DNA from: Dysgonomonas sp. 511
GTDB lineage: Bacteria > Bacteroidota > Bacteroidia > Bacteroidales > Dysgonomonadaceae
Direction of reading: 5' to 3'
DNA: 64,000 nt
Assembly (NCBI RefSeq): GCF_010501105.1
Contig: NZ_QVMQ01000001.1
Location: forward strand, 124,001 to 188,000
Under the pieces are notes generated by a model. It was not told the origin of the DNA. It ran no database searches and saw only the letters and a list, made by a program, of their open reading frames with translations. Every line of letters begins with the position of its first letter. Positions within the stretch are counted from its first letter, which is position 1. Of this stretch, positions 26,725 to 36,040 are shown one piece after another. The translations under genes and the position numbers were made by a program.

Positions 26725-26755
26725 CAAATTTAGTTATATTTTTCGAACTAACAAA
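26725..26755 (-). promoter_or_regulatory. Bacteroidetes-type promoter of rpmB
   Basis: On the minus strand TTTG (26755-26752), exactly 19 bases, then TAAATTTG (26732-26725). This is a full consensus match. Confidence 0.85.
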
Positions 26756-26854
26756 TAATTATAATGCTAAAGTGCTTATTTTTATTTAGAAAAAATGATA
26801 CCGCCCCAACTTTTCGATAAAACCACCGAGTGATAAAGGTGTTTTGCGGAGTTC

Positions 26855-27952
26855 TTATTTATTCCAGAACTCCAGATATTTCTTTGCCACGACCATATAG
26901 TCGTGGTTTTGCTCTACAAACTGCCGGCTTTTCCGCGATATATCAGGTATTTGCTGCTTATTCAGCACCAGCCATTCCAGTTTGTCGAATACATCATCTT
27001 CATTCGGATGTACATTTACGATAGGCTGGTTGCTGCTATCGTCGTACAACTCGTAGATATATGGCTCGCCGCCGCCTACAACTACTTTCCCCTGTGCCAG
27101 AGCCAATAGGGCATTCATAGCAGGAGTGTGCGAATAGAGTTGGTCGAGTACCACGTGAGCCTGCGACATCAGTTGTTGGTAAACATCGTAGCTTACCGAC
27201 TCTACGCGGGTCACTATCACCTGGTCGGGGTATTTGTCTTTTACCCGCGCCAATGCCTTTTCCATTACATCTGTGCCTTTGAACTTATCGCGTACTTTGT
27301 TGATGCCGATAAAGAAGTTAACCTTCTCGGGTTCTTCGGGTATCGGCTGAAATTCTATCTCGGCTGTATTGAGCGGCAATGGAATGTATTTCAGCTTATC
27401 GGCAAAATATGGCTTGTACGAGCAATAATATTCGTACAGGCAGGCTGATATGCCGTCTACATCTTTGGCCAGGTCTTCGTTGAATTTTGCCAGGGGTGTA
27501 TCTATCCATTTGTCGATAAACCGCTGGTTGAAATCTACATTGATAGGCTTGCCATCGACAAAGAACTCCGAATAGTCGAATATCTTGTTTCCCAGGCAGG
27601 CTTTTACCCAATACGTGTCGTCGCCGAAAGCTCCCATAAATACTTTCTTGTTGTTTCGGCGAAGCTTGTTGTACAGATGGCGGTTAACCCTTACATTCTG
27701 AGTCGTGAAACAAGGGTTTATAAGCTGTACGACATCGTACCCTTTAAATTCCCCGAACTTGCCCAAAACAGACATCAGGCTGGTAAATGTATCTATTAGC
27801 CCCGAACTTTTGCGGGTCAAATCCACATCGCGCGGATAGTTCTTAAACCCATCGCCGTCGGAAGCTACCAGTACCTCGTGTCCTAAATTGCGCAGCCCCT
27901 CTGCCAGTGTAAGGTGGGCGCGACTATATTCGCCTATCAATAGAATTTTCAT
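26855..27952 (-). CDS. glycosyltransferase, GT-B fold (GT4-like)
   Basis: 365 residues. The N-terminus MKILLIGEYSRAHLTLAEGL is a Rossmann-type acceptor domain. The C-terminal donor domain has NFFIGINKVRDKFKGTDVMEKAL, VLDQLYSHTPAMNALLALAQGK and GGEPYIYEL with the acidic donor-ribose residue, as in GT4 enzymes. Acceptor and sugar are unknown. It is outside the 18-22 kb glycan block and is followed by no glycan gene. A TATCTTTG box at 27979-27986 lies 27 bases before the ATG. Confidence 0.75.
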   Translation of the reverse strand: MKILLIGEYSRAHLTLAEGLRNLGHEVLVASDGDGFKNYPRDVDLTRKSSGLIDTFTSLMSVLGKFGEFKGYDVVQLINPCFTTQNVRVNRHLYNKLRRNNKKVFMGAFGDDTYWVKACLGNKIFDYSEFFVDGKPINVDFNQRFIDKWIDTPLAKFNEDLAKDVDGISACLYEYYCSYKPYFADKLKYIPLPLNTAEIEFQPIPEEPEKVNFFIGINKVRDKFKGTDVMEKALARVKDKYPDQVIVTRVESVSYDVYQQLMSQAHVVLDQLYSHTPAMNALLALAQGKVVVGGGEPYIYELYDDSSNQPIVNVHPNEDDVFDKLEWLVLNKQQIPDISRKSRQFVEQNHDYMVVAKKYLEFWNK

Positions 27953-27978
27953 GCGGTTATAAAGTCTGTTTCGAGTTG

Positions 27979-27986
27979 CAAAGATA
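27979..27986 (-). promoter_or_regulatory. -7 promoter element of the glycosyltransferase gene
   Basis: TATCTTTG on the minus strand, perfect TAnnTTTG, 27 bases before the ATG at 27952. It overlaps the space just past the stop of the upstream gene at 27991. No good -33 is seen. Confidence 0.45.
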
Positions 27987-27990
27987 ATGA

Positions 27991-28611
27991 TTATTTAGCT
28001 ACAAGCCTTATATCTTTGGGTTTGATTACAAAAGAGTACCTGTCGTCGATATATAGCAGGGGCAGATAACCTTCGTTTTGCTCCCATTGCGGGTTCGACT
28101 TATTTATATCCTTGCCACTAATAGCTTTTACAAATATCTCGGCATTGCTATCTTCTATTTCTATTCGCTTGGTATCTTTCTTCAGCTCATCCAAGGGATA
28201 CTTTGCCAGAACTTCGTCGAGCGAAACAGATTTCAGCGGAGTGTTCAGATAATGGGGGCTATGCCTGCGGTTGTCTTTAGCGAAGGCAACATAAGTATAG
28301 CCGGCTTTTTCGCCCAACGGTTTGCCAATACATACCAGGAACGAACCGTCGGCACTCATCTTGGTCTTTTGTATATTCCTTTTCACAGCCTTGAGCCATA
28401 TCGTCCCCAGCATAAAAAGCAACAAATAGGGTATCATATATACGGATATTAGCATATCGCTTTTTAGCAGGTACAACAGCCCGACCAGCCCTACAAACAG
28501 CAACAACACCGGGGGGAGCATCGCCAGTGTTTTCCACCATGGGGTCTTATTTAGATAAGTCTTTTTGAAAAAGGTGTCTTTTTCAAGTTTCTCAAAATCG
28601 GATGGTTTCAT
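27991..28611 (-). CDS. hypothetical membrane protein with two N-terminal helices
   Basis: 206 residues. A cytosolic start is followed by two membrane helices (about 29-49 and 56-73), then a soluble C-terminal domain with a KPLGEKAGYTYVAFAKD segment and mixed beta content. I do not recognise a family. The two-helix hairpin keeps both ends on the same side, probably the cytosol. A promoter-like box and a perfect 14-base palindrome lie upstream. Confidence 0.6.
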   Translation of the reverse strand: MKPSDFEKLEKDTFFKKTYLNKTPWWKTLAMLPPVLLLFVGLVGLLYLLKSDMLISVYMIPYLLLFMLGTIWLKAVKRNIQKTKMSADGSFLVCIGKPLGEKAGYTYVAFAKDNRRHSPHYLNTPLKSVSLDEVLAKYPLDELKKDTKRIEIEDSNAEIFVKAISGKDINKSNPQWEQNEGYLPLLYIDDRYSFVIKPKDIRLVAK

Positions 28612-28642
28612 ATTTTACAGTTCTTAGTTTTTTGTTAAGAAG

Positions 28643-28650
28643 CAAAGTTA
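28643..28650 (-). promoter_or_regulatory. -7 promoter element of the membrane protein gene at 27991
   Basis: TAACTTTG on the minus strand, 32 bases before the ATG at 28611. Confidence 0.45.
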
Positions 28651-28671
28651 AAAGCCAATAGCTGATAAACA

Positions 28672-28685
28672 CTGCCATATGGCAG
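28672..28685. promoter_or_regulatory. perfect 14-base palindrome, candidate operator
   Basis: CTGCCATATGGCAG is fully self-complementary. It lies about 22 bases upstream of the TAACTTTG box, around -35 to -48, where a dimeric activator or repressor could bind. trpA ends 45 bases away on the other side. Confidence 0.35.
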
Positions 28686-28729
28686 GTAAGTTTGCAAATA
28701 CTAAGAAATAAAAACAATATTTTCGATTA

Positions 28730-29503
28730 TTACTTACTCAAAGCCTCTTTCAATGCCTTTACGGCTTCTTTCACGTCTTTATTTTCTTTCAGCAGGGTGA
28801 TAAACTTACTTCCGATAATAGCCCCGCCGGCATTTGCCTGAGCAGCCTCTAGGGTTGCTTTGTTGGATATCCCGAAGCCTATAAGACGCGGGTTGCGCAG
28901 GTTCATATTGTTTATCTTGCGGAAATAGTCCTGCTTCTTTTCATCGAAGCTTTTTTGTGCGCCTGTAGTGGCGGCCGACGAAACCATATAGATAAAGCCA
29001 TCGGTGTGTTCGTCTATCTGCCTGATACGTTCGTCCGAAGTTTCGGGAGTGATAAGCATTATCACCTTTATATCATATTTGTCGGCAATAGCTTTATACT
29101 CATTCATATAATCGTCGAAAGGCAGATCGGGAATGATAGCACCGTCGATACCAGTCTCGTTGCATTTCTTGCAAAAGTTTTCGAATCCGTATTGCATTAT
29201 CGGATTGAGATACCCCATCATTATCAGCGGCATCTTTACATCTTTGCGGATATCTTTCAACTGGTCGAACAATAGGCTCAAGGTCATACCATTGCGCAGG
29301 GCAATCGTCCCACTGTCTTGTATCGTAGGGCCGTCTGCCATAGGGTCGGAGAAAGGGATGCCTACCTCAATCAGGTCTATGCCGTTGGCCTCCAGTTCGC
29401 GTATAATATTGCAAGTGTCATTTAACTGAGGAAAACCTGCTGTGAAATAGATGGATAATATATCCTTTTGTTTCTTCTCGAAAAGTTGCTTAATCCTGTT
29501 CAT
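28730..29503 (-). CDS. trpA: tryptophan synthase alpha chain
   Basis: 257 residues, (beta/alpha)8 barrel that cleaves indole-glycerol phosphate to indole. Visible are [27 protein letters not shown] with the catalytic Glu and Asp region, [12 protein letters not shown] and [13 protein letters not shown] (phosphate loop region). It is the last gene of the trp operon and overlaps trpF by 14 bases. Confidence 0.97.
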   Translation of the reverse strand: MNRIKQLFEKKQKDILSIYFTAGFPQLNDTCNIIRELEANGIDLIEVGIPFSDPMADGPTIQDSGTIALRNGMTLSLLFDQLKDIRKDVKMPLIMMGYLNPIMQYGFENFCKKCNETGIDGAIIPDLPFDDYMNEYKAIADKYDIKVIMLITPETSDERIRQIDEHTDGFIYMVSSAATTGAQKSFDEKKQDYFRKINNMNLRNPRLIGFGISNKATLEAAQANAGGAIIGSKFITLLKENKDVKEAVKALKEALSK

Positions 29504-30119
29504 CGTTCAGTGCTTTTATAAATTGCTGTAATTGTTTTATATCTTTCATTCCGGGCTGGGTTTCGAACCTGCTGTTAAGGTCTACTCCAGCAAATTTCGG
29601 ATGCTTAATTTTCCTGATTGCTTCTACATCGTCGGCTGAAATTCCGCCACTTAGTAAAAATGGAGTATCTCCTTGATAATTGTCTAAAATATTCCAGTCG
29701 AACTTTTGTCCCGAGCCTCCATATTGAGGAGTTTTGGTGTCGAAAAGGAAATATCCATTGATAGCTTCGTATTGCTCCGCCTGTTCGAAATCAGAAGCCT
29801 CAGCAATACTGAATGCTTTGATAACAGGCATATACGTAGCTAGTTCTTTACAAAATTCCGGCAATTCGTTCCCGTGCAACTGCACAGTGCCGAGCCTGTA
29901 TTTTTCTGCCATCTGTAGAATGTAATCCATGCCTGCATTCACAAAGACGCCTGCTCTTCCTATTTCGGGGTGCAATACATCCCTGATATCCTCCCATTCC
30001 AGATTATCTATATAGCGGGGCGATTTATTATAGAAAATCATCCCCATAAGATTGATGGGTAAAGCATTAAGTTCCTTTATGTTGTGGGGATATTTCATCC
30101 CGCACACTTTAATCAGCAT
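29490..30119 (-). CDS. trpF: phosphoribosylanthranilate isomerase
   Basis: 209 residues. The catalytic Cys lies in [12 protein letters not shown], the Asp in [13 protein letters not shown], and GVDLNSRFE near the end binds phosphate. It catalyses the Amadori rearrangement of PRA to CdRP. It lies between trpC and trpA. The 238-base gap before it carries a dispersed-repeat copy. Confidence 0.95.
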   Translation of the reverse strand: MLIKVCGMKYPHNIKELNALPINLMGMIFYNKSPRYIDNLEWEDIRDVLHPEIGRAGVFVNAGMDYILQMAEKYRLGTVQLHGNELPEFCKELATYMPVIKAFSIAEASDFEQAEQYEAINGYFLFDTKTPQYGGSGQKFDWNILDNYQGDTPFLLSGGISADDVEAIRKIKHPKFAGVDLNSRFETQPGMKDIKQLQQFIKALNDEQD

Positions 30120-30214
30120 AAGCTATTCTTTTGATGTTACTTTTTTCACTTCTTCACACTATTAAGCCTACCGGAAACCCGCATTAGTTTAACCTAATTT
30201 TACAAAACATAGTT

Positions 30215-30345
30215 AAAAAGTAACACAAGTAACGCTTTTTAGCTATTTTTTCCTTGTTACTTTTCTCCCATTTTAGCTTTGCTCTACCCTCTCCTATTGG
30301 AGAGGCCGGGAGAGGTGTTATATAGATAAACTTTTCTACTCCCGA
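30215..30345 (+). repeat. dispersed two-hairpin repeat, copy C, inside the trp operon
   Basis: Order on the plus strand: AAAAAGTAACACAAGTAAC; hairpin arms AAAAGTAACA (30216-30225) and TGTTACTTTT (30255-30264); hairpin CCTCTCC-TATT-GGAGAGG (30288-30305); TATATAGATAAA. It occupies the trpC-trpF spacer. Confidence 0.75.
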
Positions 30346-30357
30346 TTCACATTTTTA

Positions 30358-31143
30358 TTATCCCAACTGCTTTATAAACTCCTCCAAAGCCTTTCCCGGA
30401 TTATTTGTCTTCATAAAGTTCTCGCCCATAAGGAATCCTTTATAACCCACAGTCTGTAGGTCTTTTACTGTTTGTGGCTGAGAGATACCGCTTTCCGAAA
30501 TTTTAATAAAATCGCCGGGTATTTTATCCGCCAGGTCGAACGAAACCTGTATATCGGTAACGAATGTACCCAGATTACGGTTGTTTACGCCTACAACATC
30601 TACATTGCCATTTATGTGAGCCAATTCTTGTCCGTTATGTATTTCGAGCAAAACGTCCAGTCCCAGCCCCTTTGCTTTAGCAGCCAACTTCTTTGTTTCA
30701 TCTATCGTAAGAGCAGAAGCAATAAGCAAAATTGCGCTCGCCCCTTTCCACGCAGCCTGATAAAGCTGATATTCGTCTACTACAAAATCTTTGCGCAACA
30801 GGGGGGTATCGGTCAAGGTTCTTGCTACTCTCAGGTCTTCGAGTTCGCCGCCGAAAAAGTCCATATCGGTAAGTACAGAGATTGCGCTCGCTCCGTTTTT
30901 GGAATAAAGAGGAACAACATCTTCTACTTTCGCATCCTTGAAAATCCAGTCGCGCGATGGCGAACGGCGTTTAAATTCGGCGATAATGCCGGTCGGCGAA
31001 TTTACTAATGCTTCTTTAAATGATTTCGGACGTTCTTCAGAATCTACAATGAGGCGCATCATACCGTCGATGCTATATTGCTGCTTCTGTGCTTCTACTT
31101 CCTTTTTCTTGTTAGCAATGATTTTGTCTAGTATATTAGCCAT
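30358..31143 (-). CDS. trpC: indole-3-glycerol phosphate synthase
   Basis: 261 residues. Catalytic Lys and Glu motifs are visible in IIAEFKRRSPSRDWI, LLRKDFVVDEYQLYQA and DVLLEIHN. VGVNNRNLGTF and ISESGIS contact the phosphate. It closes CdRP to indole-glycerol phosphate. ATG at 31143 is used; 33 extra bases upstream arise from a repeat-rich spacer. Confidence 0.96.
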   Translation of the reverse strand: MANILDKIIANKKKEVEAQKQQYSIDGMMRLIVDSEERPKSFKEALVNSPTGIIAEFKRRSPSRDWIFKDAKVEDVVPLYSKNGASAISVLTDMDFFGGELEDLRVARTLTDTPLLRKDFVVDEYQLYQAAWKGASAILLIASALTIDETKKLAAKAKGLGLDVLLEIHNGQELAHINGNVDVVGVNNRNLGTFVTDIQVSFDLADKIPGDFIKISESGISQPQTVKDLQTVGYKGFLMGENFMKTNNPGKALEEFIKQLG

Positions 31144-31154
31144 AATTTTCTTAT

Positions 31155-31260
31155 TTAGCCCCACCAACCTCCCCAAGTGGAGGCCGCAAAGAGGGTATTT
31201 ATTTATACTATAATATTCTTACCCGGATTGTCCTCCTTTGGGGGCAAGGGGGTCTCTTTT
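31155..31260. repeat. CCTCC/GGAGG repeat fragments around the MFS stop codon
   Basis: Two fragments resemble common Bacteroidetes intergenic repeats: CCTCCCCAAGTGGAGG around 31167-31182, and CTCCTTTGGGGGCAAGGGGG around 31231-31250. The second is read as the C-terminal tail of the MFS gene (PLPPKEDN). Confidence 0.5.
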
Positions 31261-32411
31261 TTGAATATCTTTATCATCGAAGCCAGCACCACAATGCAGA
31301 TGCCGAACACTCCGATCAGCGCATACGAATATCTCAGATTAGTCGCACTTGATATATAACCTATCAATGGAGGCCCCATAAGAAACCCAAGGAAACTCAC
31401 GCTGGAGACGATGGTAAGGGCGACACTGGTCGATATCTTTGTCCGTTGTCCGGCTATGCTATAGATGGTGGGGACAATGCCCGCCGTACCAAAACCTATA
31501 ATCATAAATGCAATGATGGTAGTGATAAGATGGGGAAATGCTACTGCCGAGAAAAGCCCGATGGCAATAAGTGCCCCTCCGGCCTGTATCACGCGTTGGC
31601 GTCCCCATCGCTGGGTGGCTTTATCTATCAGAAACCGCCCCGAAGCCATTGTTACCATATAGGCAGCCAGCCCCAGAGGTGCAAGGTGCGCCGGCGAACC
31701 AACAACATCGATAAGGTACAATCCGCTCCAGTCTGCCATTGCCCCTTCGGCAGCCATTCCGCAGAAGGCTACGATACCCAGCAGGAAGAGGAATGTTTCG
31801 GGCTTACGCTTTTTCTTTGCTGCTACTTCGGCAGGGTCTTTTTCTTTTTGCAGGTCGGGTTGCAGATAACGTGTATTAATAATGACTGAGATAAATACAA
31901 GTATGCCTATAATGCAGAAATGATAAATAGGCTCAATGCGCGTGGCCGACATCAAAAGCCCGATGGCAGCACCCGCCAGTCCGGCTAGGCTCCATCCGCC
32001 ATGAAACGATGCCATTATCGGCTTATCGTACATAGCTTCTACGGTTACGGCCTGTGTATTGACGGATATGTTAGTAAAATTTCCGCAGAACCCGAAAATG
32101 ATAAGGCTGATAATCAGCGCATATTCACTCGCTGATAATCCGATAAGAAGTAGCCCGGCAGCATAGGCAACCAATGCAATGGGTAATATCTTCCTGCTGC
32201 CTACCCGCGAGATGAGTAGCCCCGATATTGTCATACCACAAACCTGCCCTATTGGTATCATCAACAGGATTGTCCCCCAGGCAGCGTCACCCAACCCGAG
32301 TGTTGTTTTGATATCGGGAATCCGGCTTGCCCAGCTCGAAAAGCATATACCACTACAAAAGTAGAGGAAGAAGATGGCAAGCCGGATTCGTTTTTTAGAA
32401 ATTTCAGTCAT
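31203..32411 (-). CDS. MFS transporter
   Basis: 402 residues with 12 predicted helices in two six-helix halves split by a basic loop (EKDPAEVAAKKKRKPE). The first loop holds GQVCGMTISGLLISRVGSRK, a variant MFS motif A. It resembles YbjJ-like sugar or drug transporters. The substrate is unknown. It lies inside the trp operon between trpD and trpC, so export or uptake of an aromatic compound is possible but unproven. The last about 15 residues are encoded by an intergenic-repeat-like sequence. Confidence 0.82.
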   Translation of the reverse strand: MTEISKKRIRLAIFFLYFCSGICFSSWASRIPDIKTTLGLGDAAWGTILLMIPIGQVCGMTISGLLISRVGSRKILPIALVAYAAGLLLIGLSASEYALIISLIIFGFCGNFTNISVNTQAVTVEAMYDKPIMASFHGGWSLAGLAGAAIGLLMSATRIEPIYHFCIIGILVFISVIINTRYLQPDLQKEKDPAEVAAKKKRKPETFLFLLGIVAFCGMAAEGAMADWSGLYLIDVVGSPAHLAPLGLAAYMVTMASGRFLIDKATQRWGRQRVIQAGGALIAIGLFSAVAFPHLITTIIAFMIIGFGTAGIVPTIYSIAGQRTKISTSVALTIVSSVSFLGFLMGPPLIGYISSATNLRYSYALIGVFGICIVVLASMIKIFKKETPLPPKEDNPGKNIIV

Positions 32412-32443
32412 TTATATACGTTTAAAAACAATCTTAGAGTTTG

Positions 32444-32989
32444 TTAGAAAGCAAACATTGCAACCCCTAAGATTGTTCCGAAGATCAGCCCTAAAATTAT
32501 GGCTAAAGCGAAGAATAATAATGTAGTAGCTACCGACACAACCAAGGTATATAGAAGTTGCTTTACAAAATTATTCTCACTACGTATTATATTTGCCGAA
32601 GCCAGCATACCCAATGCGCCGCATCCTCCTAGTAGAGCTCCGCCTAATATACCGATCTGCCCATGCGAGAAAACCACAATAGCTACAACGATGAATACAA
32701 AAGGAAGCATAGACAATATCGTACTCATTGCGCTGAGAGGTGTTTCCAGATTGACCGTTTCGCCTCTATATACTATCTGGCGTCCTGTTTTTATATTCGC
32801 CTTTACTTTAACAACATTGTCGCCGCCGTCGGTTGTCTGTACTTTGTATTTTTGTCCGCCAAATCCGGAGCCGCTTCTTTTTATTTCTACACCGTTTTGA
32901 TAGAATTTTTGCCCCATCGGGGTATAAGTGAGCCGAAGGTCGCCTTCGACACCGTCAAGGATAAATGGTAGTTCTGTAGTCCAGTTCAT
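32444..32989 (-). CDS. hypothetical membrane protein in the trp operon
   Basis: 181 residues. The first about 80 residues are soluble and beta-rich (LRLTYTPMGQKFYQNGVEIKR). Three helices follow (about 88-110, 112-128 and 141-178). I do not recognise it. It precedes the MFS gene by 32 bases and could be its partner. It has no counterpart in a standard trp operon. Confidence 0.6.
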   Translation of the reverse strand: MNWTTELPFILDGVEGDLRLTYTPMGQKFYQNGVEIKRSGSGFGGQKYKVQTTDGGDNVVKVKANIKTGRQIVYRGETVNLETPLSAMSTILSMLPFVFIVVAIVVFSHGQIGILGGALLGGCGALGMLASANIIRSENNFVKQLLYTLVVSVATTLLFFALAIILGLIFGTILGVAMFAF

Positions 32990-33094
32990 AATTTAATGTA
33001 TTTATAAAAGTTAATAAGCGGATGTAAAATTAAGGAAACTGTTTTATGCCGGTATGCAAATTGGCTATAAAGTAATAAATAATATTTGCAGGTG

Positions 33095-33132
33095 CATACT
33101 TTTCCTTCTTGTTGTCAGGACGGCAAAGTATG
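33095..33132. repeat. inverted repeat between trpD and the inserted genes
   Basis: CATACTTT (33095-33102) and AAAGTATG (33125-33132) are perfectly complementary across 22 bases. There is no T-tract on the minus strand, so it is not a standard terminator. Confidence 0.45.
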
Positions 33133-33134
33133 TG

Positions 33135-34133
33135 TTACGTATTCAGTTCCAAAAATTGCCCGAATGTCTTTTTCAACCTTCCGCTGTCTATCGTTTCCTG
33201 CGCTTTGGCTATTGCTTCTTCAAACGACAGGTGCGAGTCTATGGTCTGAATGGCTGTAGCGGCATTGGCTATTACTGCATTTTTCTGTGCTATAGTAGCT
33301 GTATTGTTGATGACGTTGTCGAATATGCTTGCGGCATCTTCGGGTGTTTCGCCGCCGTACAGGTCTTCTTCCATACATTTAGCCAAGCCTATTTGCTGCG
33401 GGCTGAGTATTTTTTCTTCAAACTTATTAATTATTTTGAAGTCGCTGGTCAGCGATATCTCGTCGTATCCATCGAGGCTATGCACAATGGAGTAATCTAC
33501 ATCCGTCTGCTGGTACATATAGGAATATAGGCGTGCCATTTTCAGGTTAAAAACACCCAGCACAGTCCGCTTAGGCCGTATAGGGTTGACCACAGGGCCA
33601 AGCATATTGAAAAAAGTACGTACTCCTAACGCTTTCCTTACAGGGGCTACTACTTTCAGCGCATTGTTGAACAAGGGGGCGTGCAGGTAGGCTATGTTTG
33701 TTCTGTCAATCGACTTTTCGAGCTTACCTACATCCTGAGTAAATTTCACTCCATGCTGCTCCATCACATTCGATGCCCCGCTAACGGAAGTTGCTCCGTA
33801 GTTACCGTGTTTAGCCACTTTGTAGCCGGATGCTGCTACTACGAAGCAGGCAAGCGTAGAGATGTTGAACGTATTCTTATTGTCGCCACCCGTACCTACA
33901 ATGTCGATAGGATTATAGGCGGCAAGCGCGTCCACATTCGCCCGGAGGTCGAGCAAGGCATCGGAAAATCCGAGAAACTCGTCAACGCTGATGCTGCGCA
34001 TAAGGAAGACGCTGATAAATGCTGCTATTTCCGACTCGTTGTATCCTCCTGCCGCCATTTTGGTCAGTATTTCTTTGGCCTCGGCGCGGTTCAGGTATTG
34101 GTGTTCGAACAGGCGGTTTAGTATTTGTTTCAT
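33135..34133 (-). CDS. trpD: anthranilate phosphoribosyltransferase
   Basis: 332 residues. The PRPP-binding loop is DIVGTGGDNKNTFNIST (usually GTGGDGxNTFNIST, so Asn replaces Gly here), followed by KHGNYGATSVSGASNVMEQ and LGVRTFFNMLGPVVNP. It transfers phosphoribose to anthranilate. trpG lies 178 bases upstream; two inserted genes follow. Confidence 0.95.
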   Translation of the reverse strand: MKQILNRLFEHQYLNRAEAKEILTKMAAGGYNESEIAAFISVFLMRSISVDEFLGFSDALLDLRANVDALAAYNPIDIVGTGGDNKNTFNISTLACFVVAASGYKVAKHGNYGATSVSGASNVMEQHGVKFTQDVGKLEKSIDRTNIAYLHAPLFNNALKVVAPVRKALGVRTFFNMLGPVVNPIRPKRTVLGVFNLKMARLYSYMYQQTDVDYSIVHSLDGYDEISLTSDFKIINKFEEKILSPQQIGLAKCMEEDLYGGETPEDAASIFDNVINNTATIAQKNAVIANAATAIQTIDSHLSFEEAIAKAQETIDSGRLKKTFGQFLELNT

Positions 34134-34204
34134 TGTATATTTTAGCTTTTAGACATCAGTTAGTTATGGGTTTCCCTTGTGAACTTTGTGTAAAACATTG
34201 TGAG

Positions 34205-34237
34205 CTTTGTGGTTAAATCTTATTTTTTACCACAAAG
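34205..34237. repeat. palindromic element CTTTGTGGTT...ACCACAAAG between trpG and trpD
   Basis: CTTTGTGGTTAAA (34205-34217) pairs with TTTACCACAAAG (34226-34237) with one bulge. Similar CCACAAAG...CTTTGTGG spacers recur in many bacterial genomes. It sits in the 178-base trpG-trpD gap. I see no gene in the gap. Confidence 0.5.
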
Positions 34238-34311
34238 GGCACGGAGTTTTACTTCATATGTTTTGGTAAACAATTGATTGCATACTGTTCTTCTTCTCGA
34301 ACTCACGTTAT

Positions 34312-34878
34312 TTAGTTTTTCAAGAAATTCCTGATTATAGCCTCACCGTCTGGCGTCAATACCGATTCGGGGTGAAACTGCACACCATGTATATCGTACT
34401 CCCTGTGGCGGAGAGCCATTATTTGCCCGTTGCTGTCGGTTGCCGTTATTTCCAGGCATTCGGGCAGATGGTTGCTATCTACTATCCACGAATGGTAGCG
34501 CCCGACTTCGATATTGTGCCCTAACCCATCGAAAATATAGTCGGGTTTGCTAACCTCTATTTGGGTGGCCACGCCATGATATACATCTTCGAGGTTTACC
34601 AGCTTTGCACCAAACGATTCGCCTATAGCCTGATGCCCGAGACATACGCCCAGTATGGGCTTCCTGCCGGCATACTCTTTTATCAGGGGTAGTAGCAATC
34701 CGGCTTCGGAGGGGATTCCCGGCCCCGGAGAGAGGATGACCTTATCGTATCGGCCAATATCTTCCAGCGCAATTTTGTCGTTCCGGTACACATCTACATC
34801 GGCATATCCCAGTTCTTTTACCAGATGGACAAGGTTGTATGTAAACGAATCGTAGTTGTCGAAAATCAGTATTTTCAT
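34312..34878 (-). CDS. trpG: anthranilate synthase component II (glutamine amidotransferase)
   Basis: 188 residues, class I amidotransferase. The nucleophile Cys is in ILGVCLGHQAIGE, the oxyanion loop is LSPGPGIPSEAG, and the His/Glu pair is in HGVQFHPESVL. It supplies ammonia to TrpE. Its ATG shares a base with the TAA of the upstream acyltransferase (TAATG), so translation of the two is coupled. Confidence 0.96.
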   Translation of the reverse strand: MKILIFDNYDSFTYNLVHLVKELGYADVDVYRNDKIALEDIGRYDKVILSPGPGIPSEAGLLLPLIKEYAGRKPILGVCLGHQAIGESFGAKLVNLEDVYHGVATQIEVSKPDYIFDGLGHNIEVGRYHSWIVDSNHLPECLEITATDSNGQIMALRHREYDIHGVQFHPESVLTPDGEAIIRNFLKN

Positions 34879-36005
34879 TATTTCAGGAATTTAATTTTCC
34901 GCCTCATATTCATGAACGGACGCTCTATATATTTATATGATAATGTTGCCAGCGCGTAGGTTACAACAAATACCAGGACGACTTTCATCATATTGCTCAA
35001 TCCGAAAACGGCACTCAGATGTGGCAGGATAGAGTATTTGAAGAACGAAAAATGGAGCAAATACAGCGAGTATGAGATCAGGCTGGTATATGTAAGGAAC
35101 TTATAGATTATACCCGAACCTGTTTTCAGGGAATCGAAGAAAGGCATCATCAGCAATATGCCTATTGACAAAACTGTGGAGGCAAACAAGACACTGACAA
35201 GATTTACTTCGAATACCCATTGAAACCCCACCAGCAGAAATAGTATCAAGCCCGGCACAAAGTATATACGCTGATGATTTGTCCACCATTTATTATGGTA
35301 GGTGTTGATATATGCACCAAGAATGCCGTACATCAGACAGTCGAGGTTGGGCAATACCTGATGGGTGATAGAAATATTGTGTATAATGCGGTATGCCCTG
35401 ATATTGGTTCCTATAAATATGACAAGGATGATGGTAGTGAGTACGGATTGCCGCAGACTAAAACCACATTTTCGGAAAAAGAAGATAAAGAGTGGTGTAA
35501 GAAGATAAAACCATTCTTCTACTGCCAGTGTCCATGCTTCGGCAAAGAACGGGAACTTTTCCCATGCAAAATTATAGAGAAAGACCAGGTAGCTGCTTTT
35601 CTCCAGCAGGCCAAACTTTTCGGGGTCGGGCTCAGGAGCAAGGTGCAGTACATATGTGCAAAAGAACAGGAGTGCCAGTATAATATAATAAAGTGGCAAT
35701 GTCCTCATCCATCTGTTTGTCCAGAAACGGAGCAGCAATTTTCCATCGAGGGCTTCTTCCTTAAAAGACTTTATAAGGATATTGCCGATAAGGAACCCGC
35801 TGAGGACAAAGAAGATGGGCACACCCTGTTGCGTAGAATACCTCATAGCGTGATGATACTCTTCGGGGAAATATTCGTAAGTATGGTTTATAAAAATAGA
35901 TATAATTGCGTAGGCACGCAATATATCGAGCCCATAGATACGGTGGGTGAGGTCTGCTCCCAGTATTGTGTTCTTTTTCTTTTGCTTTGGGTCTTTCGTT
36001 TGCAT
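34878..36005 (-). CDS. acyltransferase family 3 membrane protein
   Basis: 375 residues and about 10 helices. The AT3 hallmarks are YGLDILRAYAIISIFINH (with the catalytic-type His), GVPIFFVLSGFLIGNIL, RWMRTLPLYYI and EAWTLAVEEWFY. Members add acetyl or other acyl groups to surface sugars or lipids. It sits between trpE and trpG in place of the usual direct contact, and its stop overlaps trpG's start. No link to tryptophan is expected. The insertion is unusual. Confidence 0.88.
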   Translation of the reverse strand: MQTKDPKQKKKNTILGADLTHRIYGLDILRAYAIISIFINHTYEYFPEEYHHAMRYSTQQGVPIFFVLSGFLIGNILIKSFKEEALDGKLLLRFWTNRWMRTLPLYYIILALLFFCTYVLHLAPEPDPEKFGLLEKSSYLVFLYNFAWEKFPFFAEAWTLAVEEWFYLLTPLFIFFFRKCGFSLRQSVLTTIILVIFIGTNIRAYRIIHNISITHQVLPNLDCLMYGILGAYINTYHNKWWTNHQRIYFVPGLILFLLVGFQWVFEVNLVSVLFASTVLSIGILLMMPFFDSLKTGSGIIYKFLTYTSLISYSLYLLHFSFFKYSILPHLSAVFGLSNMMKVVLVFVVTYALATLSYKYIERPFMNMRRKIKFLK

Positions 36006-36040
36006 AAGTGAATATATTAGCTTTTTAGAGTCTGTTACAG

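Noticed and set aside
33054-33134. A small gene between the inserted membrane protein and trpD
   Set aside because: No frame longer than chance with a start and ribosome-binding site; only an inverted repeat is seen.
34205-34237. Terminator between trpG and trpD
   Set aside because: The stem is good but there is no clear T-tract in the trp direction, and the genes are expected to be co-transcribed.
35274-36011. 245-residue ORF antisense to the acyltransferase
   Set aside because: The acyltransferase frame has clear AT3 motifs and couples to trpG; the opposite frame has none.
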